A DNA stretch of 64,000 nt from an uncultured Christensenellaceae bacterium (GCA_910587625.1 CAJUMW010000001.1:16687-80686), one strand, 5' to 3'. Shown: positions 34,574 to 43,971, counted from the first letter of the stretch. Notes: a model not told the origin generated them from the sequence alone. A program made the numbers and translations.

Positions 34574-36631
34574 ATGGAGAAATTTTTCGGCGATCTGGAC
34601 AGATATCTGTTCCATCACGGCACACACTACGAACTGTATAACAAAATGGGCGCGCATCTCCGCGAAGTAAACGGGGTATGGGGCGTACATTTTGTGTTGT
34701 GGGCACCCAACGCAAGAGCGGTATGTATAGTTTCCGACGGCAACGGCTGGACTCCCTGGCAGGACGTCATGCAAAAAGTCGACGACGCTATGTGGGAGCT
34801 GTTTGTGCCCGGAATGTGCGAGGGCGTCAAATATAAATATCTTGTCGTGCGCGCCGACGGCAGCGAGGTCTTGAAGATAGACCCCTATGCATTCCGCTCG
34901 GAGCTGCGCCCTTCAAACGCTTCTATAGTAGCAAATCTCGACAGATACGAGTGGGGTGACGGAGAATGGCGCAAACAAAAACGTGACGAAAACTTTCTCG
35001 AAAAGCCCATGTCTGTCTATGAGGTGCACCTGGGAAGCTGGAAAAAAGATCTGTCAAAGTGGGACGAGGACCAATTTTTCGACTACCGCAGGCTTGCGCA
35101 CGAGCTTGCCGAGTATATCAACTACATGGGCTATACTCATATCGAGCTTATGGGCATATGCGAGTATCCCTTCGACCCGTCCTGGGGCTATCAGGTAACC
35201 GGCTACTTCTGTCCGACGGCACGTTACGGCACGCCCGACGACTTTATGTATTTTGTAGATTATATGCACAAACACGGCATAGGCGTCATACTCGATTGGG
35301 TGCCTGCGCATTTCCCCAAGGACGACTGCGCGCTTGCCAACTTCGACGGCACGCCGCTTTACGAGTACGGTGACCCCCTGCGTGCGGAGTATCCCGAGTG
35401 GGGCACAAAGGCGTTTGATTTGGGCAAAAAAGAAGTGTCGAATTTCCTTATAGCTTCCGCGTTCTTCTGGGTGGAAAAATACCATATCGACGCGCTCCGT
35501 GCCGACGCGGTTGCCGCTATGCTCTACAACAGTTTCGGCAGAGAGCAATACCGCCCCAATATGTACGGCGGAAACGAAAATCTGGAAAGCTTCGAGTTTT
35601 TCCGTCATTTAAACAGCGTGCTTCGTCAGCGCACAAACGCGTTTATAATCGCGGAGGACAGCTCAATAATCGAGGGCATAACAAAGCCGGCAAAAGACGG
35701 CGGTTTCGGCTTCGGTTTAAAGTGGAATATGGGCTGGATGAACGACTCTATCAAATACTACAACACCGACCCCATATTCAGACCTTATCACCACCACCTT
35801 ATGACGCACACGTTCGAGTACGCATTCTTTGAAAGCTATATGCTGGTGCTCTCTCACGACGAAGTTGTGTATGGCAAGGGGTCGATGATAAATAAGTTTA
35901 TAGGCAACAAGCAGGATAAATTCGGCAGCTTAAAGACGTGCTTTACAATGATGATGGGACACCCCGGCAAAAAGCTGCTGTTTATGGGGCAGGATTTCGC
36001 GCAGGAGAGCGAGTGGAACTTTAAACGCGGACTCGATTGGTGGCTCTGCGACGACGAGGGACACCGCGATGTTATGAATTGCTTCCGCACGCTTTTGCAT
36101 ATTTACCGCGAAAGACCTGTTTTGCACAACGATTGCGGCGGAGACGTTACCTGCGAATGGATTAACAGCGGAGATTATAACCGCAATATCTTTACGTTCA
36201 TAAGGCGCAACCCCTGGAACTACAACAATGCGCTTATTTTCGTGTGCAATTTCGCGCCCGTAGAGCGCTATGATATGGGAGTCGGCGCGCCGCTTGCCGG
36301 CAAGTACAGGCGTATTTTTACAACCTATTCCGAGGGCAATCTCTTTGAAATAGAGGCAAAGCAGGAGCTTTGCGACGGCAGACCGTATAAGCTTACCTTT
36401 AACCTACGCCCCTATGAGTCGATTATCTTCGAAGTGCCTTTCGTCGAGGCAACCGAGGAAGAAAAGAAAAAGGAAAAGAAAGCGCGCACTGCCATAAAAA
36501 AGAAGTACGAAGAAGTTGTAAACGACGACTCGCATATTCCGCAGGTCGAAGTTCCCGAAGAGCTTAAAGTTAAAAAACCCGTAAAGAAAGCTGCAACGGC
36601 AAGAAAGACCAAAAAAACTTCGGATAAATAG
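34574..36631 (+). CDS. glgB: 1,4-alpha-glucan branching enzyme
   Basis: This 685-residue enzyme has a CBM48 domain (about 30-120; LWAPNARAVCIV), then the GH13 barrel with the GlgB signatures YTHIELMGICEYPFDPSWGY and DWVPAHFP. Catalytic residues are Asp311 (RADAVAAML), Glu361 (IIAEDSS) and Asp429 (LSHDEVVYGK). A Lys/Glu-rich tail of about 50 residues (KKKEKKARTA, KKTSDK) is unusual. The ATG at 34574 is preferred to 34559 because GAGGGGA then serves as the ribosome site. It forms alpha-1,6 branches in glycogen. glgA and glgC are not in the window. Confidence 0.95.
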   Translation: MEKFFGDLDRYLFHHGTHYELYNKMGAHLREVNGVWGVHFVLWAPNARAVCIVSDGNGWTPWQDVMQKVDDAMWELFVPGMCEGVKYKYLVVRADGSEVLKIDPYAFRSELRPSNASIVANLDRYEWGDGEWRKQKRDENFLEKPMSVYEVHLGSWKKDLSKWDEDQFFDYRRLAHELAEYINYMGYTHIELMGICEYPFDPSWGYQVTGYFCPTARYGTPDDFMYFVDYMHKHGIGVILDWVPAHFPKDDCALANFDGTPLYEYGDPLRAEYPEWGTKAFDLGKKEVSNFLIASAFFWVEKYHIDALRADAVAAMLYNSFGREQYRPNMYGGNENLESFEFFRHLNSVLRQRTNAFIIAEDSSIIEGITKPAKDGGFGFGLKWNMGWMNDSIKYYNTDPIFRPYHHHLMTHTFEYAFFESYMLVLSHDEVVYGKGSMINKFIGNKQDKFGSLKTCFTMMMGHPGKKLLFMGQDFAQESEWNFKRGLDWWLCDDEGHRDVMNCFRTLLHIYRERPVLHNDCGGDVTCEWINSGDYNRNIFTFIRRNPWNYNNALIFVCNFAPVERYDMGVGAPLAGKYRRIFTTYSEGNLFEIEAKQELCDGRPYKLTFNLRPYESIIFEVPFVEATEEEKKKEKKARTAIKKKYEEVVNDDSHIPQVEVPEELKVKKPVKKAATARKTKKTSDK

Positions 36632-36646
36632 TTCTATACAAGTATT

Positions 36647-36674
36647 AAAGAAGCGGATTGTCCGCTTCTTTTTT
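36647..36674 (+). terminator. Terminator after glgB
   Basis: An 11-bp stem (AAAGAAGCGGA with TCCGCTTCTTT) has loop TTG, and the T-run is embedded in the 3' arm. Confidence 0.9.
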
Positions 36675-36675
36675 A

Positions 36676-36704
36676 TTGACTTTAAGCAAGTTTGCGTTTA
36701 TAAT
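36676..36704 (+). promoter_or_regulatory. Promoter of nadA, almost leaderless
   Basis: TTGACT (36676-36681), 17 bp, TATAAT (36699-36704). The start codon is only 10 bp after the -10, so the transcript should begin at or within a few bases of the ATG. Confidence 0.8.
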
Positions 36705-36713
36705 TTTTATAAT

Positions 36714-37625
36714 ATGTTAAAAGACGTGCAGGATAGAATTATAAAATTAAAGCGCGAAAGGGACGTTTGCATTTTAGCGCACAGCTATATGTCCGAAGAA
36801 ATTTGCGAGGTTGCCGATTTTACGGGTGACAGCTATGCGCTCGCGGTAAAGGCAAGAAGCGTGCCGCAAAGCACCGTGCTTATGTGCGGCGTAAGATTTA
36901 TGGCTGAAACGGTAAAGTTGCTTGCGCCCGACAAGAGAGTTATACTGTCAAATTCCGACGCAGGCTGTCCTATGGCGGAACAGTTCGGCAAAGACGAAAT
37001 TTTGCAGTTAAAAAAAATGTATCCCGACTATGCCGTCGTTGCCTACGTCAATACTACTACTCAGCTCAAAACGGTAGCCGACGTGTGCGTAACTTCGTCA
37101 AGCGCAGTAAAAATTTGTAAAAATATTCCTCAAAAAAACATACTGTTTATACCCGATATAAACCTCGGTTCATACGTTAAAGCTCGCGTCCCCGAAAAAA
37201 ACTTTAAGCTTATTTCGGGCGGCTGTCCCACCCACGCGAAAATTCAAAAATCCGATGTTCTTTCGGCAAAATCCGCTCATCCCGACGCGCTCTTTCTCGT
37301 TCATCCCGAGTGTCGCGCCGAGGTCGTCGCGCTTGCCGATTATGTCGGCTCGACTTCCGGAATTATGGATTATGCCGTAAAGTCGGATAATAAGCAGTTT
37401 ATTATAGGTACGGAAAACGCTATTGTCGAGCATTTGCAGTTCCGCTGTCCCGATAAAAAGTTTTATCCGCTTTCAAAGGACTTAATTTGCCACAATATGA
37501 AAATAACAACGCTTTACGACGTTCTGAATTGCGTTTCGGGCGGCGGAGAGCAAATTATAATTGACGAAGCGACGCGCATTCAAGCCGTCAAGTGTATCGA
37601 AAAAATGATTGAGTACGGAGGCTGA
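36714..37625 (+). CDS. nadA: Quinolinate synthase
   Basis: This 303-residue enzyme condenses iminoaspartate and dihydroxyacetone phosphate to quinolinate for NAD synthesis, using a 4Fe-4S cluster. The three cluster Cys regions are visible: SNSDAGCPMA, HPECRAEV and DLICHNMK. The ILAHSY and GGCPTH motifs bind substrate. No ribosome site precedes ATG 36714. The conserved ILAHSY at residue 20 rules out the next Met as start, so translation is probably leaderless. nadB and nadC are not adjacent. The downstream Rrf2, IscS and IscU genes supply Fe-S clusters, which fits this enzyme. Confidence 0.95.
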   Translation: MLKDVQDRIIKLKRERDVCILAHSYMSEEICEVADFTGDSYALAVKARSVPQSTVLMCGVRFMAETVKLLAPDKRVILSNSDAGCPMAEQFGKDEILQLKKMYPDYAVVAYVNTTTQLKTVADVCVTSSSAVKICKNIPQKNILFIPDINLGSYVKARVPEKNFKLISGGCPTHAKIQKSDVLSAKSAHPDALFLVHPECRAEVVALADYVGSTSGIMDYAVKSDNKQFIIGTENAIVEHLQFRCPDKKFYPLSKDLICHNMKITTLYDVLNCVSGGGEQIIIDEATRIQAVKCIEKMIEYGG

Positions 37626-37628
37626 CAG

Positions 37629-38021
37629 GTGTTTATAACTACAAAGGGCAGAAACGCTTTGAAAGTAATGATTGATTTGGCGCAGCACGAAGGAGAGGGC
37701 TTTATTTCGCTTACGGATATTGCCGAGCGACAAAAGGAGTCGTTAAAATATTTGGAAGCCTCGGCAAAGCAGTTGTCGGCAAGCGGTCTTGTAGTAAGCG
37801 CGCGCGGCAAAAACGGCGGATATAAGCTCGCAAAACACGCCGCCGAGTATTCGGTTGCCGAGATACTCATTTCGGGGGAAGGTTCGTTGGCGCCCGTAAG
37901 CTGCCTTGATAACGGGTGTGAAAATGCCTGTACCTGCCAAACTTTGCCGCTTTTTAAAGAGCTTGACGAAGTAATTATGAATTTTTTAAACTCGAAGTCG
38001 CTAATAGATTTAATACAATAA
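37629..38021 (+). CDS. Rrf2-family regulator (IscR/CymR type)
   Basis: This 130-residue protein has the Rrf2 winged helix (LTDIAERQKESLKYLE, then GLVVSARGKNGGYKLA). A loop has three clustered Cys (CLDNGCENACTC), the arrangement used by IscR-like members to bind a 2Fe-2S cluster. It starts at GTG 37629 with GGAGG at 37617-37621, immediately after nadA, so the two are cotranscribed. The next promoter carries a Rrf2-type palindrome over its -35, so it most likely represses iscS-iscU according to Fe-S or cysteine status. Confidence 0.93.
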   Translation: MFITTKGRNALKVMIDLAQHEGEGFISLTDIAERQKESLKYLEASAKQLSASGLVVSARGKNGGYKLAKHAAEYSVAEILISGEGSLAPVSCLDNGCENACTCQTLPLFKELDEVIMNFLNSKSLIDLIQ

Positions 38022-38036
38022 ATTTTTCAAAATCGC

Positions 38037-38065
38037 TTAATTCCTATTGACAAAATAGGAATTAA
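38037..38065. promoter_or_regulatory. Rrf2-type operator overlapping the iscS promoter
   Basis: A perfect 11-bp inverted repeat, TTAATTCCTAT and ATAGGAATTAA, with a 7-bp centre. It covers the -35. A further half-site, TAGGAATTA (38094-38102), lies before the iscS start. The half-site resembles CymR/IscR-family boxes. Confidence 0.8.
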
Positions 38066-38075
38066 ATTTTATAAT
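38047..38075 (+). promoter_or_regulatory. Promoter of iscS-iscU
   Basis: A perfect TTGACA (38047-38052), 17 bp, and TATAAT (38070-38075). Such a consensus promoter fits control by repression. Confidence 0.9.
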
Positions 38076-38105
38076 TAAATCATACTTACAGAGTAGGAAT
38101 TAGAA

Positions 38106-39296
38106 ATGAAAGTTGTATATGTGGATAACGCTGCGACCACCGCTATGAGCGACGTCGCAATCGACGCAATGACTCCCTATTTAAAAGAGGTGTACGGAAA
38201 CCCTTCTTCTCTGCACACGGTCGGGCAAATCGCAAAGGAAGCGCTCGACGACGCAAGGGCAAGAATTGCAAAGTGCATAAACTGTCAGCCAAAGGAAATA
38301 TATTTTACTTCGGGCGGCAGCGAAGCGGACAATCAAGCCATACGTTCGGCGGCGTTAAACGGGGCGCGTAAGGGCAAAAAACATATAGTGACAACGGCAT
38401 TTGAACACCACGCCGTGCTGCACACCCTCGAAAAACTTGAAAAAGAGGGGTTTGAAGTAACCTATCTCGACGTACACGAAAACGGTTTGATAACTGCAAG
38501 AGAGGTGGAAGCGGCTTTACGCGACGATACCGCGCTTGTTACGATAATGTTTGCCAATAACGAAATCGGTACGGTTTTGCCGATTGCCGAAATAGGAGAG
38601 ATTTGCCGAAAATACGGCGTTGTTTTTCATACGGACGCGGTTCAGGCGGTCGGACACATTCCCGTTGACGTAACGGCGCAAAATATAGATATGCTTTCGC
38701 TGTCGGCGCACAAGTTCCACGGCGCAAAGGGCGTCGGCGCGCTTTATGTAAAGAGCGGCATACCCTTGCAGACTTTTGTCGAGGGGGGCGCGCAGGAACG
38801 CGGCAAGCGTGCCGGCACCGAAAATTTGGGCGGTATCGCCTCGATGGCGGCGGCTCTCGAATATGCCGTAGAGCATATGAAAGAAAATAGTACAAAGATA
38901 CAAAGTTTGAGGGACAAGCTGATTGACGGGCTGTTGAAAATACCTCATTCCAAGCTCAACGGAGACAGATGCAGTCGGCTTCCGTCGAATTTAAATATGT
39001 GCTTCGAGGGAATCGAGGGTGAAAGCCTTTTATTGCTTCTCGACGCAAAGGGAATATGCGCTTCGTCGGGCTCTGCCTGTACTTCGGGTTCGTTGGACCC
39101 CTCGCACGTTTTGCTTGCGCTTGGGCTTCCGCACGAGGTGGCGCACGGCTCGCTTAGAATTAGCCTTTGCGAGTATAACACCCAAGAGGACGTTGAAATT
39201 ATTTTAAACGAAGTTCCAAAAGTCGTAGCCTATCTTCGCAATATTTCACCCGTCTGGGAAGAGCTTGAAAATGGCGAGAAGCCGCATTTAATTTAA
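38106..39296 (+). CDS. iscS: Cysteine desulfurase (NifS/IscS family)
   Basis: This 396-residue PLP enzyme removes sulfur from cysteine for Fe-S cluster assembly. The signature VDNAATT is at the N-terminus. The PLP lysine is in LSAHKFHGAKG (Lys203). The sulfur-accepting Cys325 lies in SSGSACTSGSL. Its last residues precede by 13 bp the IscU gene, which takes up the sulfur. Control by the Rrf2 protein upstream is indicated by the operator. Length is normal for the family. Confidence 0.97.
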   Translation: MKVVYVDNAATTAMSDVAIDAMTPYLKEVYGNPSSLHTVGQIAKEALDDARARIAKCINCQPKEIYFTSGGSEADNQAIRSAALNGARKGKKHIVTTAFEHHAVLHTLEKLEKEGFEVTYLDVHENGLITAREVEAALRDDTALVTIMFANNEIGTVLPIAEIGEICRKYGVVFHTDAVQAVGHIPVDVTAQNIDMLSLSAHKFHGAKGVGALYVKSGIPLQTFVEGGAQERGKRAGTENLGGIASMAAALEYAVEHMKENSTKIQSLRDKLIDGLLKIPHSKLNGDRCSRLPSNLNMCFEGIEGESLLLLLDAKGICASSGSACTSGSLDPSHVLLALGLPHEVAHGSLRISLCEYNTQEDVEIILNEVPKVVAYLRNISPVWEELENGEKPHLI

Positions 39297-39309
39297 GGAG
39301 AAAATTGTT

Positions 39310-39726
39310 ATGGCATTGTACAGCGAAAAGGTTATGGACCACTTTACAAATCCGAGAAACGTCGGAAAAATCGAGGACGCCGACGGCGTAGGAGAAGTAG
39401 GAAACGCCAAGTGCGGCGACATTATGAAGATATATCTTAAAATAGAAAACGATATAATAGTCGACGTAAAATTCAACACTTTCGGTTGCGGAAGCGCAAT
39501 TGCTTCGTCGTCTATGGCAACCGAGCTCATTAAGGGTAAACCCATTTCACAGGCGCTCGAACTTACAAACAAGGCGGTTGCCGAGGCGCTCGACGGCTTA
39601 CCCGCGCACAAAATGCACTGTTCTGTTCTCGCCGAAGAGGCTATCCGTTCGGCAATTAAAAACTATTACGACACGCACGGAATTGCCTATGACAAAGCGC
39701 AGTTCCCCGACCCTCACGAAGATTGA
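39310..39726 (+). CDS. iscU: Fe-S cluster scaffold (NifU/IscU N-terminal type)
   Basis: This 138-residue scaffold has the three ligands Cys in GNAKCGDIMKI, FGCGSAIASSS and MHCSVLAEEAI. It receives sulfur from the desulfurase encoded directly upstream (13 bp away) and iron to build 2Fe-2S/4Fe-4S clusters. The start is ATG 39310 with AAGGAGA. The protein belongs to the short NifU-type form common in Clostridia. Confidence 0.97.
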   Translation: MALYSEKVMDHFTNPRNVGKIEDADGVGEVGNAKCGDIMKIYLKIENDIIVDVKFNTFGCGSAIASSSMATELIKGKPISQALELTNKAVAEALDGLPAHKMHCSVLAEEAIRSAIKNYYDTHGIAYDKAQFPDPHED

Positions 39727-39746
39727 TTTTAATATTTATTTGATTT

Positions 39747-39770
39747 TCCCCCGTAATGCGTTACGGGGGA
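39747..39770 (+). terminator. Terminator after iscU
   Basis: A 10-bp stem, TCCCCCGTAA with TTACGGGGGA, loop TGCG, followed by TTTG. The T-run is short. Confidence 0.75.
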
Positions 39771-39820
39771 TTTGTCATAACTCTGGACAAGTCGGAATAC
39801 CTTAGAAAAAGAGGTATGAT

Positions 39821-42427
39821 ATGGCTAATTTTTGTTTCGAGGACGAAGCGCAGACTCTAAAAAAACTTAAAACGTCAAAGGACGGTTTAAGCGTTGAAGA
39901 GGCTCAAACCCGACTTTCCGAAAACGGCGTAAATGCGCTCGATAGCGGCAAAAGCATGGGGCTGTTGGGGCTGTTTTTTTCGCAATTCAAGGACTTTATG
40001 ACTATACTTTTGATTGTTGCGGCGGCAGTTTCCGGGCTTATCGCTTTTTTGTCGAAGGACAAAAACGATTTAACCGACACATTTATTATTCTTGCAATTA
40101 TATTTTTGAACGCCGTTGTCGGCACTGTTCAGCAGTACAGGGCGGACAAGGCCATTGAAAATTTAAAAAAGCTTTCGGCAAACACCTGCAAGGTGAGGCG
40201 CGGCGGCAAGGAAATCGTTATCCCATGCGAAGAGCTTACGATAGGCGACATCGTGCTTTTGGAGGAGGGGGACGTCGTTCCTGCGGATTGCAGAATTATA
40301 GAGTGCAATGCGCTTGTCTGTGACGAGTCTGCGCTCACCGGCGAAAGCGTGGGCGTTGAAAAAAACGAAAAGCGCATAGTCGGCAACAAGGTTGCGCTCG
40401 GCAATATGACAAACACGCTGTTTTGCTCGACGTTTGTTGTGCGCGGAAATGCTCAAGCTGTAGTTACCGCAGTCGGAATGAATACCGAAATGGGTAAAAT
40501 AGCGGCGATGTTGCAGGGCAACAAGGCTTCAAAAACTCCGCTTGAAAAAAGTCTTGACAAGCTCGGCAAAATAATTTCGGCGTTCGTGCTATGTGTGACA
40601 GCCGTAATATTTATTATGGGAATGTGCGTTCGCGACGACGGACTTTTGAAAAACTTTATGACTTCGGTTGCAATTGCCGTTGCGGCTATTCCCGAGGGAT
40701 TGCCTGCCGTCGTCACTATTATAATGGCAATGGGCGTGCAAAAAATGAGCAAGAAGGGCGTTGTTATACGCAAGCTCAAATCGGTTGAAACTTTGGGCGG
40801 CTGCTCGGTAATTTGTTCGGATAAAACGGGTACGCTCACTCAAAACAAGCTGTCAACCGTCGCAGCTTATTATGACGGTAAAGCACGTTCAATCGAGGAT
40901 ATTGCGGGGTGTAACAAGCTTTTGCAGTGTATGGTTGCGTGCACTACGGTAAAAGGCGGTATGGGCAACTATATAGGTGATCCGACGGAGATTGCCCTAA
41001 GGATATGTGCCGACGAACGCTCTTTCAACGCCGAATTCAATCGAATTTGCGAGCTTCCCTTTACCTCGGAGCGCAAGATGATGACTGTAGCCGCAGACTT
41101 TAGCGGAGAAAAAAATAATTATACCAAGGGCGCGCCCGATATACTAATAAAAAAGTGTACGAAAATTCTCACGGAAAGCGGCGTCAGGCAGCTTACGGAC
41201 GGGGATATAGCTCAAATAACGGCAAAAAACAACGAGATGTCGGACGAGGCGTTGCGCGTTCTCGGGTTTGCATATTCTCCGTTCAACGGCAAGGCAAGCG
41301 AAGAGAATATGATATTTATCGGACTTGTGGGAATGGTCGACTCGCTTAAAGAGGGCGTTAGGGAGGCTGTGGAAGAGTGCCGCCGCGCCGGCGTTGCCAC
41401 GGTTATGATTACGGGGGATCACGTCAGAACGGCGTTTGCCATTGCAAAAAAGCTGGGTATTGCCGAAAACGAGTCCGAGGTTATGACGGGTGACGAGCTG
41501 GACGCATTGCCCAAGTCGCAGCGCGACGGCGCGATTGCCAAGTGCAGGGTGTTTGCGAGAGTTTCTCCCAAGCACAAGAACATTATTGTCAAATCGCTGA
41601 AACGCAGCGGCAGGGTAGTTGCAATGACGGGTGACGGCATTAACGACGCACCAAGCATTAAGAGCGCGGACATAGGTATTGCTATGGGCGTTTCGGGTAC
41701 GGACGTTACCAAAAGCGCTTCCGATATGGTAATTTCGGACGACAACTTTACAACCATAGTGTCGGCGGTCAAAGAGGGACGCAGAATTTCGTCGAATATA
41801 AAAAAGACTATTTTGTTCTTCCTTTCCACAAACCTTGCAGAGGTGCTTGCAATACTGTTTGCCTCGCTGTTTTTATTCAGGTTCGACTTCTTGCTGTCCA
41901 CCCAGCTTCTTTGGCTCAACTTAATTACCGACAGCTTCCCCGTGCTTGCGCTCGGCGTTGAAAAGGCTGACGACGATGTGATGAACCGTCCTCCCGAAAA
42001 AGCCGAAAAGGGTCTGTTTTGCAAAAGTTCGCTTGCTTCGGTTGCGTTTTTCGGTCTATTTATGACAGCTGTAACCTTGGGTGTTTTTGTCGTTACCCTC
42101 AATATATGGGGCAACGAAATAGCAACTACCATTACTTTTATGACTATTTCCTTCCTCGAGCTGTTTCAGGCGTTCAATATCCGTTCCGAACGCGGTTCTG
42201 CGTTTAAAAAGTTCTTTTCCAATAAAATTTTGCTTGCTACCGTGGCTATCGGCGTGTTGCTCAACGTGTTGTTGTGCGTAAGTCCGCTGTCGGCTGCGTT
42301 CGGGCTTGTAAAATTGAATTTTGTGCAGTGGCTTATTGCTTTCATCGTTCCGCTTTCGATAATTCCTGTCGGAGAGGCGTATAAAATGGCGCTTCGCATA
42401 TTGACAAAACGCAAAACAAAGGTATAA
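39821..42427 (+). CDS. P-type Ca2+-type ATPase (P2A)
   Basis: This 868-residue ATPase has the P2A layout: N-terminal cytosolic cation-ATPase segment, TM1-2, actuator loop (LTGESVGVEK), TM3-4 with PEGLPAVVT, and phosphorylation site Asp334 (CSDKTGTLT). The nucleotide-binding KGAPD motif, hinge MTGDGINDAPS and six C-terminal helices follow. The PEGLP ion-binding motif and overall length indicate Ca2+ export, though Mn2+ transporters look similar. A ribosome site (GAGGTATG) precedes ATG 39821. There is no strong promoter between it and the iscU terminator. Confidence 0.93.
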   Translation: MANFCFEDEAQTLKKLKTSKDGLSVEEAQTRLSENGVNALDSGKSMGLLGLFFSQFKDFMTILLIVAAAVSGLIAFLSKDKNDLTDTFIILAIIFLNAVVGTVQQYRADKAIENLKKLSANTCKVRRGGKEIVIPCEELTIGDIVLLEEGDVVPADCRIIECNALVCDESALTGESVGVEKNEKRIVGNKVALGNMTNTLFCSTFVVRGNAQAVVTAVGMNTEMGKIAAMLQGNKASKTPLEKSLDKLGKIISAFVLCVTAVIFIMGMCVRDDGLLKNFMTSVAIAVAAIPEGLPAVVTIIMAMGVQKMSKKGVVIRKLKSVETLGGCSVICSDKTGTLTQNKLSTVAAYYDGKARSIEDIAGCNKLLQCMVACTTVKGGMGNYIGDPTEIALRICADERSFNAEFNRICELPFTSERKMMTVAADFSGEKNNYTKGAPDILIKKCTKILTESGVRQLTDGDIAQITAKNNEMSDEALRVLGFAYSPFNGKASEENMIFIGLVGMVDSLKEGVREAVEECRRAGVATVMITGDHVRTAFAIAKKLGIAENESEVMTGDELDALPKSQRDGAIAKCRVFARVSPKHKNIIVKSLKRSGRVVAMTGDGINDAPSIKSADIGIAMGVSGTDVTKSASDMVISDDNFTTIVSAVKEGRRISSNIKKTILFFLSTNLAEVLAILFASLFLFRFDFLLSTQLLWLNLITDSFPVLALGVEKADDDVMNRPPEKAEKGLFCKSSLASVAFFGLFMTAVTLGVFVVTLNIWGNEIATTITFMTISFLELFQAFNIRSERGSAFKKFFSNKILLATVAIGVLLNVLLCVSPLSAAFGLVKLNFVQWLIAFIVPLSIIPVGEAYKMALRILTKRKTKV

Positions 42428-42456
42428 TTTAATGGATAAACACAAGAGGTAGAACT

Positions 42457-43881
42457 ATGCAACAGGCTTTCAATCCCTTTCTTCCGAGCTATGAATATAT
42501 TCCCGACGGAGAACCGCATATTTTCGACGGCAGAGTATATCTTTACGGCTCGCACGACAGATTCAACGGCAAACGTTTTTGTATGAACGACTATGTTTGT
42601 TGGTCTGCGCCCGTCGATAATTTAAAACAGTGGCGGTATGAGGGCGTCATATGGAAAATCAGCGACGACCCGAGCAAGAAGAGGGGTATGTTTAAGCAGA
42701 TGTATGCGCCCGACGTGGTGCGCGGTAACGACGGCAAATACTATTTATATTATTTTATAGGCACGCAGGGTACGATAGGCGTGGCGGTCTGCGACACTCC
42801 TTCCGGCCGATACGGCTATCTCGGCAGAGTTCGCTACCCAAACGGCAAAATTTTGGGTATGAACGGAGAGAATGACATTTGGCAGTTTGACCCCGGAGTT
42901 TTCCGCGACGACGACGGCAAGATATATTTATATACGGGTTTCGGCGCAAAATGCCGCAATCCGCTTACAAGGTTTCGCTCTCCAAACGTTTACGGCGCTA
43001 TGGGAGCGGAGCTTGAAGAGGATATGCTTACCCTAAAGCTTCCGCTCGCAAGCATTGCAAAAACAAGGCGCAATTCCAAGGGAACGGGGTTTGAAGGACA
43101 CGAGTTTTTCGAAGCCTCGTCAATGCGCAAATTTAACGGTAAATACTATTTTATATATTCTTCGGTAAACGGACACGAACTTTGTTACGCTATGGGCAAC
43201 AGCCCTTTGGGAGAGTTTAAATACGGCGGTACGCTGGTAAGCATAGGTGACGTGGGTCTGTCTGAAAAGCCGTTGAATTATCTCGGCAATACTCACGGCA
43301 GTATCGAGCGTATCGGTAACAAATATTACGTCTTTTATCACAGGCAGACAAACAGCCATTGTTTCTCGCGTCAAGCTTGCGCCGAAGAGATTATTATCAA
43401 TAGTGACGGCACTTTTAATCAAGCGGAAGTAACGTCGTGCGGGCTAAACGGCGGCGCACTCAAAGCGCAAGGAGAGTACGAAGCGCGCATAGCCTGCAAT
43501 CTGTTTTCAAAAAGAGGCGTAAGGTTCTATATGTGCAGATTGCCCAAGGGCGTGCATCCGTACTTTACCCAAACGGGCTGCGACAGGGAAGAGGACGGAG
43601 ACCAATATATAGCTAATTTTTGTAATGGCGCAACCTGCGGCTTCAAATATTTCGAGTTTAACGGCAACGATAAAATAAGCGTTACGGTAAGCGGAAACGG
43701 TAAGGGTAAAATGCTAGTAAAAGAGTCGTTATCGGGGGATATTGTGGGGGTAATAGATATCGACGCAAAAAATACGGCGCAAAAATTTACCGCGCGATTG
43801 AACATTTCGGACGGAATAAAACCTCTGTACTTTACTTTTACGGGCAAGGGCAAGTTGAACTTTTACGGTTTTTCTTTTTAA
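42457..43881 (+). CDS. GH43-family glycosidase
   Basis: This 474-residue protein has the five-bladed propeller signatures of GH43: IPDGEPHIFDG (base Asp17), QMYAPDVVRG (second Asp) and GHEFFEASSM (acid Glu). The last 140 residues form a beta-sandwich of CBM6 type (LPKGVHPYF...FKYFEFNG...LYFTFTGKGKLNF). No signal peptide is visible, so it should act in the cytoplasm on imported oligosaccharides, such as arabino- or xylo-oligosaccharides. The ribosome site AGAGGTAG precedes the ATG. It lies 29 bp after the Ca2+ ATPase but looks functionally unrelated. The substrate is not determined. Confidence 0.9.
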   Translation: MQQAFNPFLPSYEYIPDGEPHIFDGRVYLYGSHDRFNGKRFCMNDYVCWSAPVDNLKQWRYEGVIWKISDDPSKKRGMFKQMYAPDVVRGNDGKYYLYYFIGTQGTIGVAVCDTPSGRYGYLGRVRYPNGKILGMNGENDIWQFDPGVFRDDDGKIYLYTGFGAKCRNPLTRFRSPNVYGAMGAELEEDMLTLKLPLASIAKTRRNSKGTGFEGHEFFEASSMRKFNGKYYFIYSSVNGHELCYAMGNSPLGEFKYGGTLVSIGDVGLSEKPLNYLGNTHGSIERIGNKYYVFYHRQTNSHCFSRQACAEEIIINSDGTFNQAEVTSCGLNGGALKAQGEYEARIACNLFSKRGVRFYMCRLPKGVHPYFTQTGCDREEDGDQYIANFCNGATCGFKYFEFNGNDKISVTVSGNGKGKMLVKESLSGDIVGVIDIDAKNTAQKFTARLNISDGIKPLYFTFTGKGKLNFYGFSF

Positions 43882-43884
43882 TTT

Positions 43885-43926
43885 ATGAGCGGCTGTCGCA
43901 AGTTAGCGCCGGCCGCTTATTTTATA
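43885..43926 (+). terminator. Probable terminator after GH43
   Basis: Paired arms AGCGGC (43888-43893) and GCCGCT (43912-43917) have an inner CGC/GCG pair and are followed by TATTTTATA. The T-run is interrupted. Confidence 0.6.
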
Positions 43927-43942
43927 AAGTTGATTCAAACAT

Positions 43943-43971
43943 TTGACAAACGCCGTAATTGAGCGTATCAT
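43943..43971 (+). promoter_or_regulatory. Promoter of the collagen-like protein gene
   Basis: TTGACA (43943-43948), 17 bp, TATCAT (43966-43971), with TTGGAGGG as ribosome site before ATG 44005. Confidence 0.85.

Noticed and set aside
39771..39800. Promoter before the Ca2+ ATPase (TTGTCA at 39772).
   Set aside because: No acceptable -10 at 16-18 bp; only GAATAC is present.
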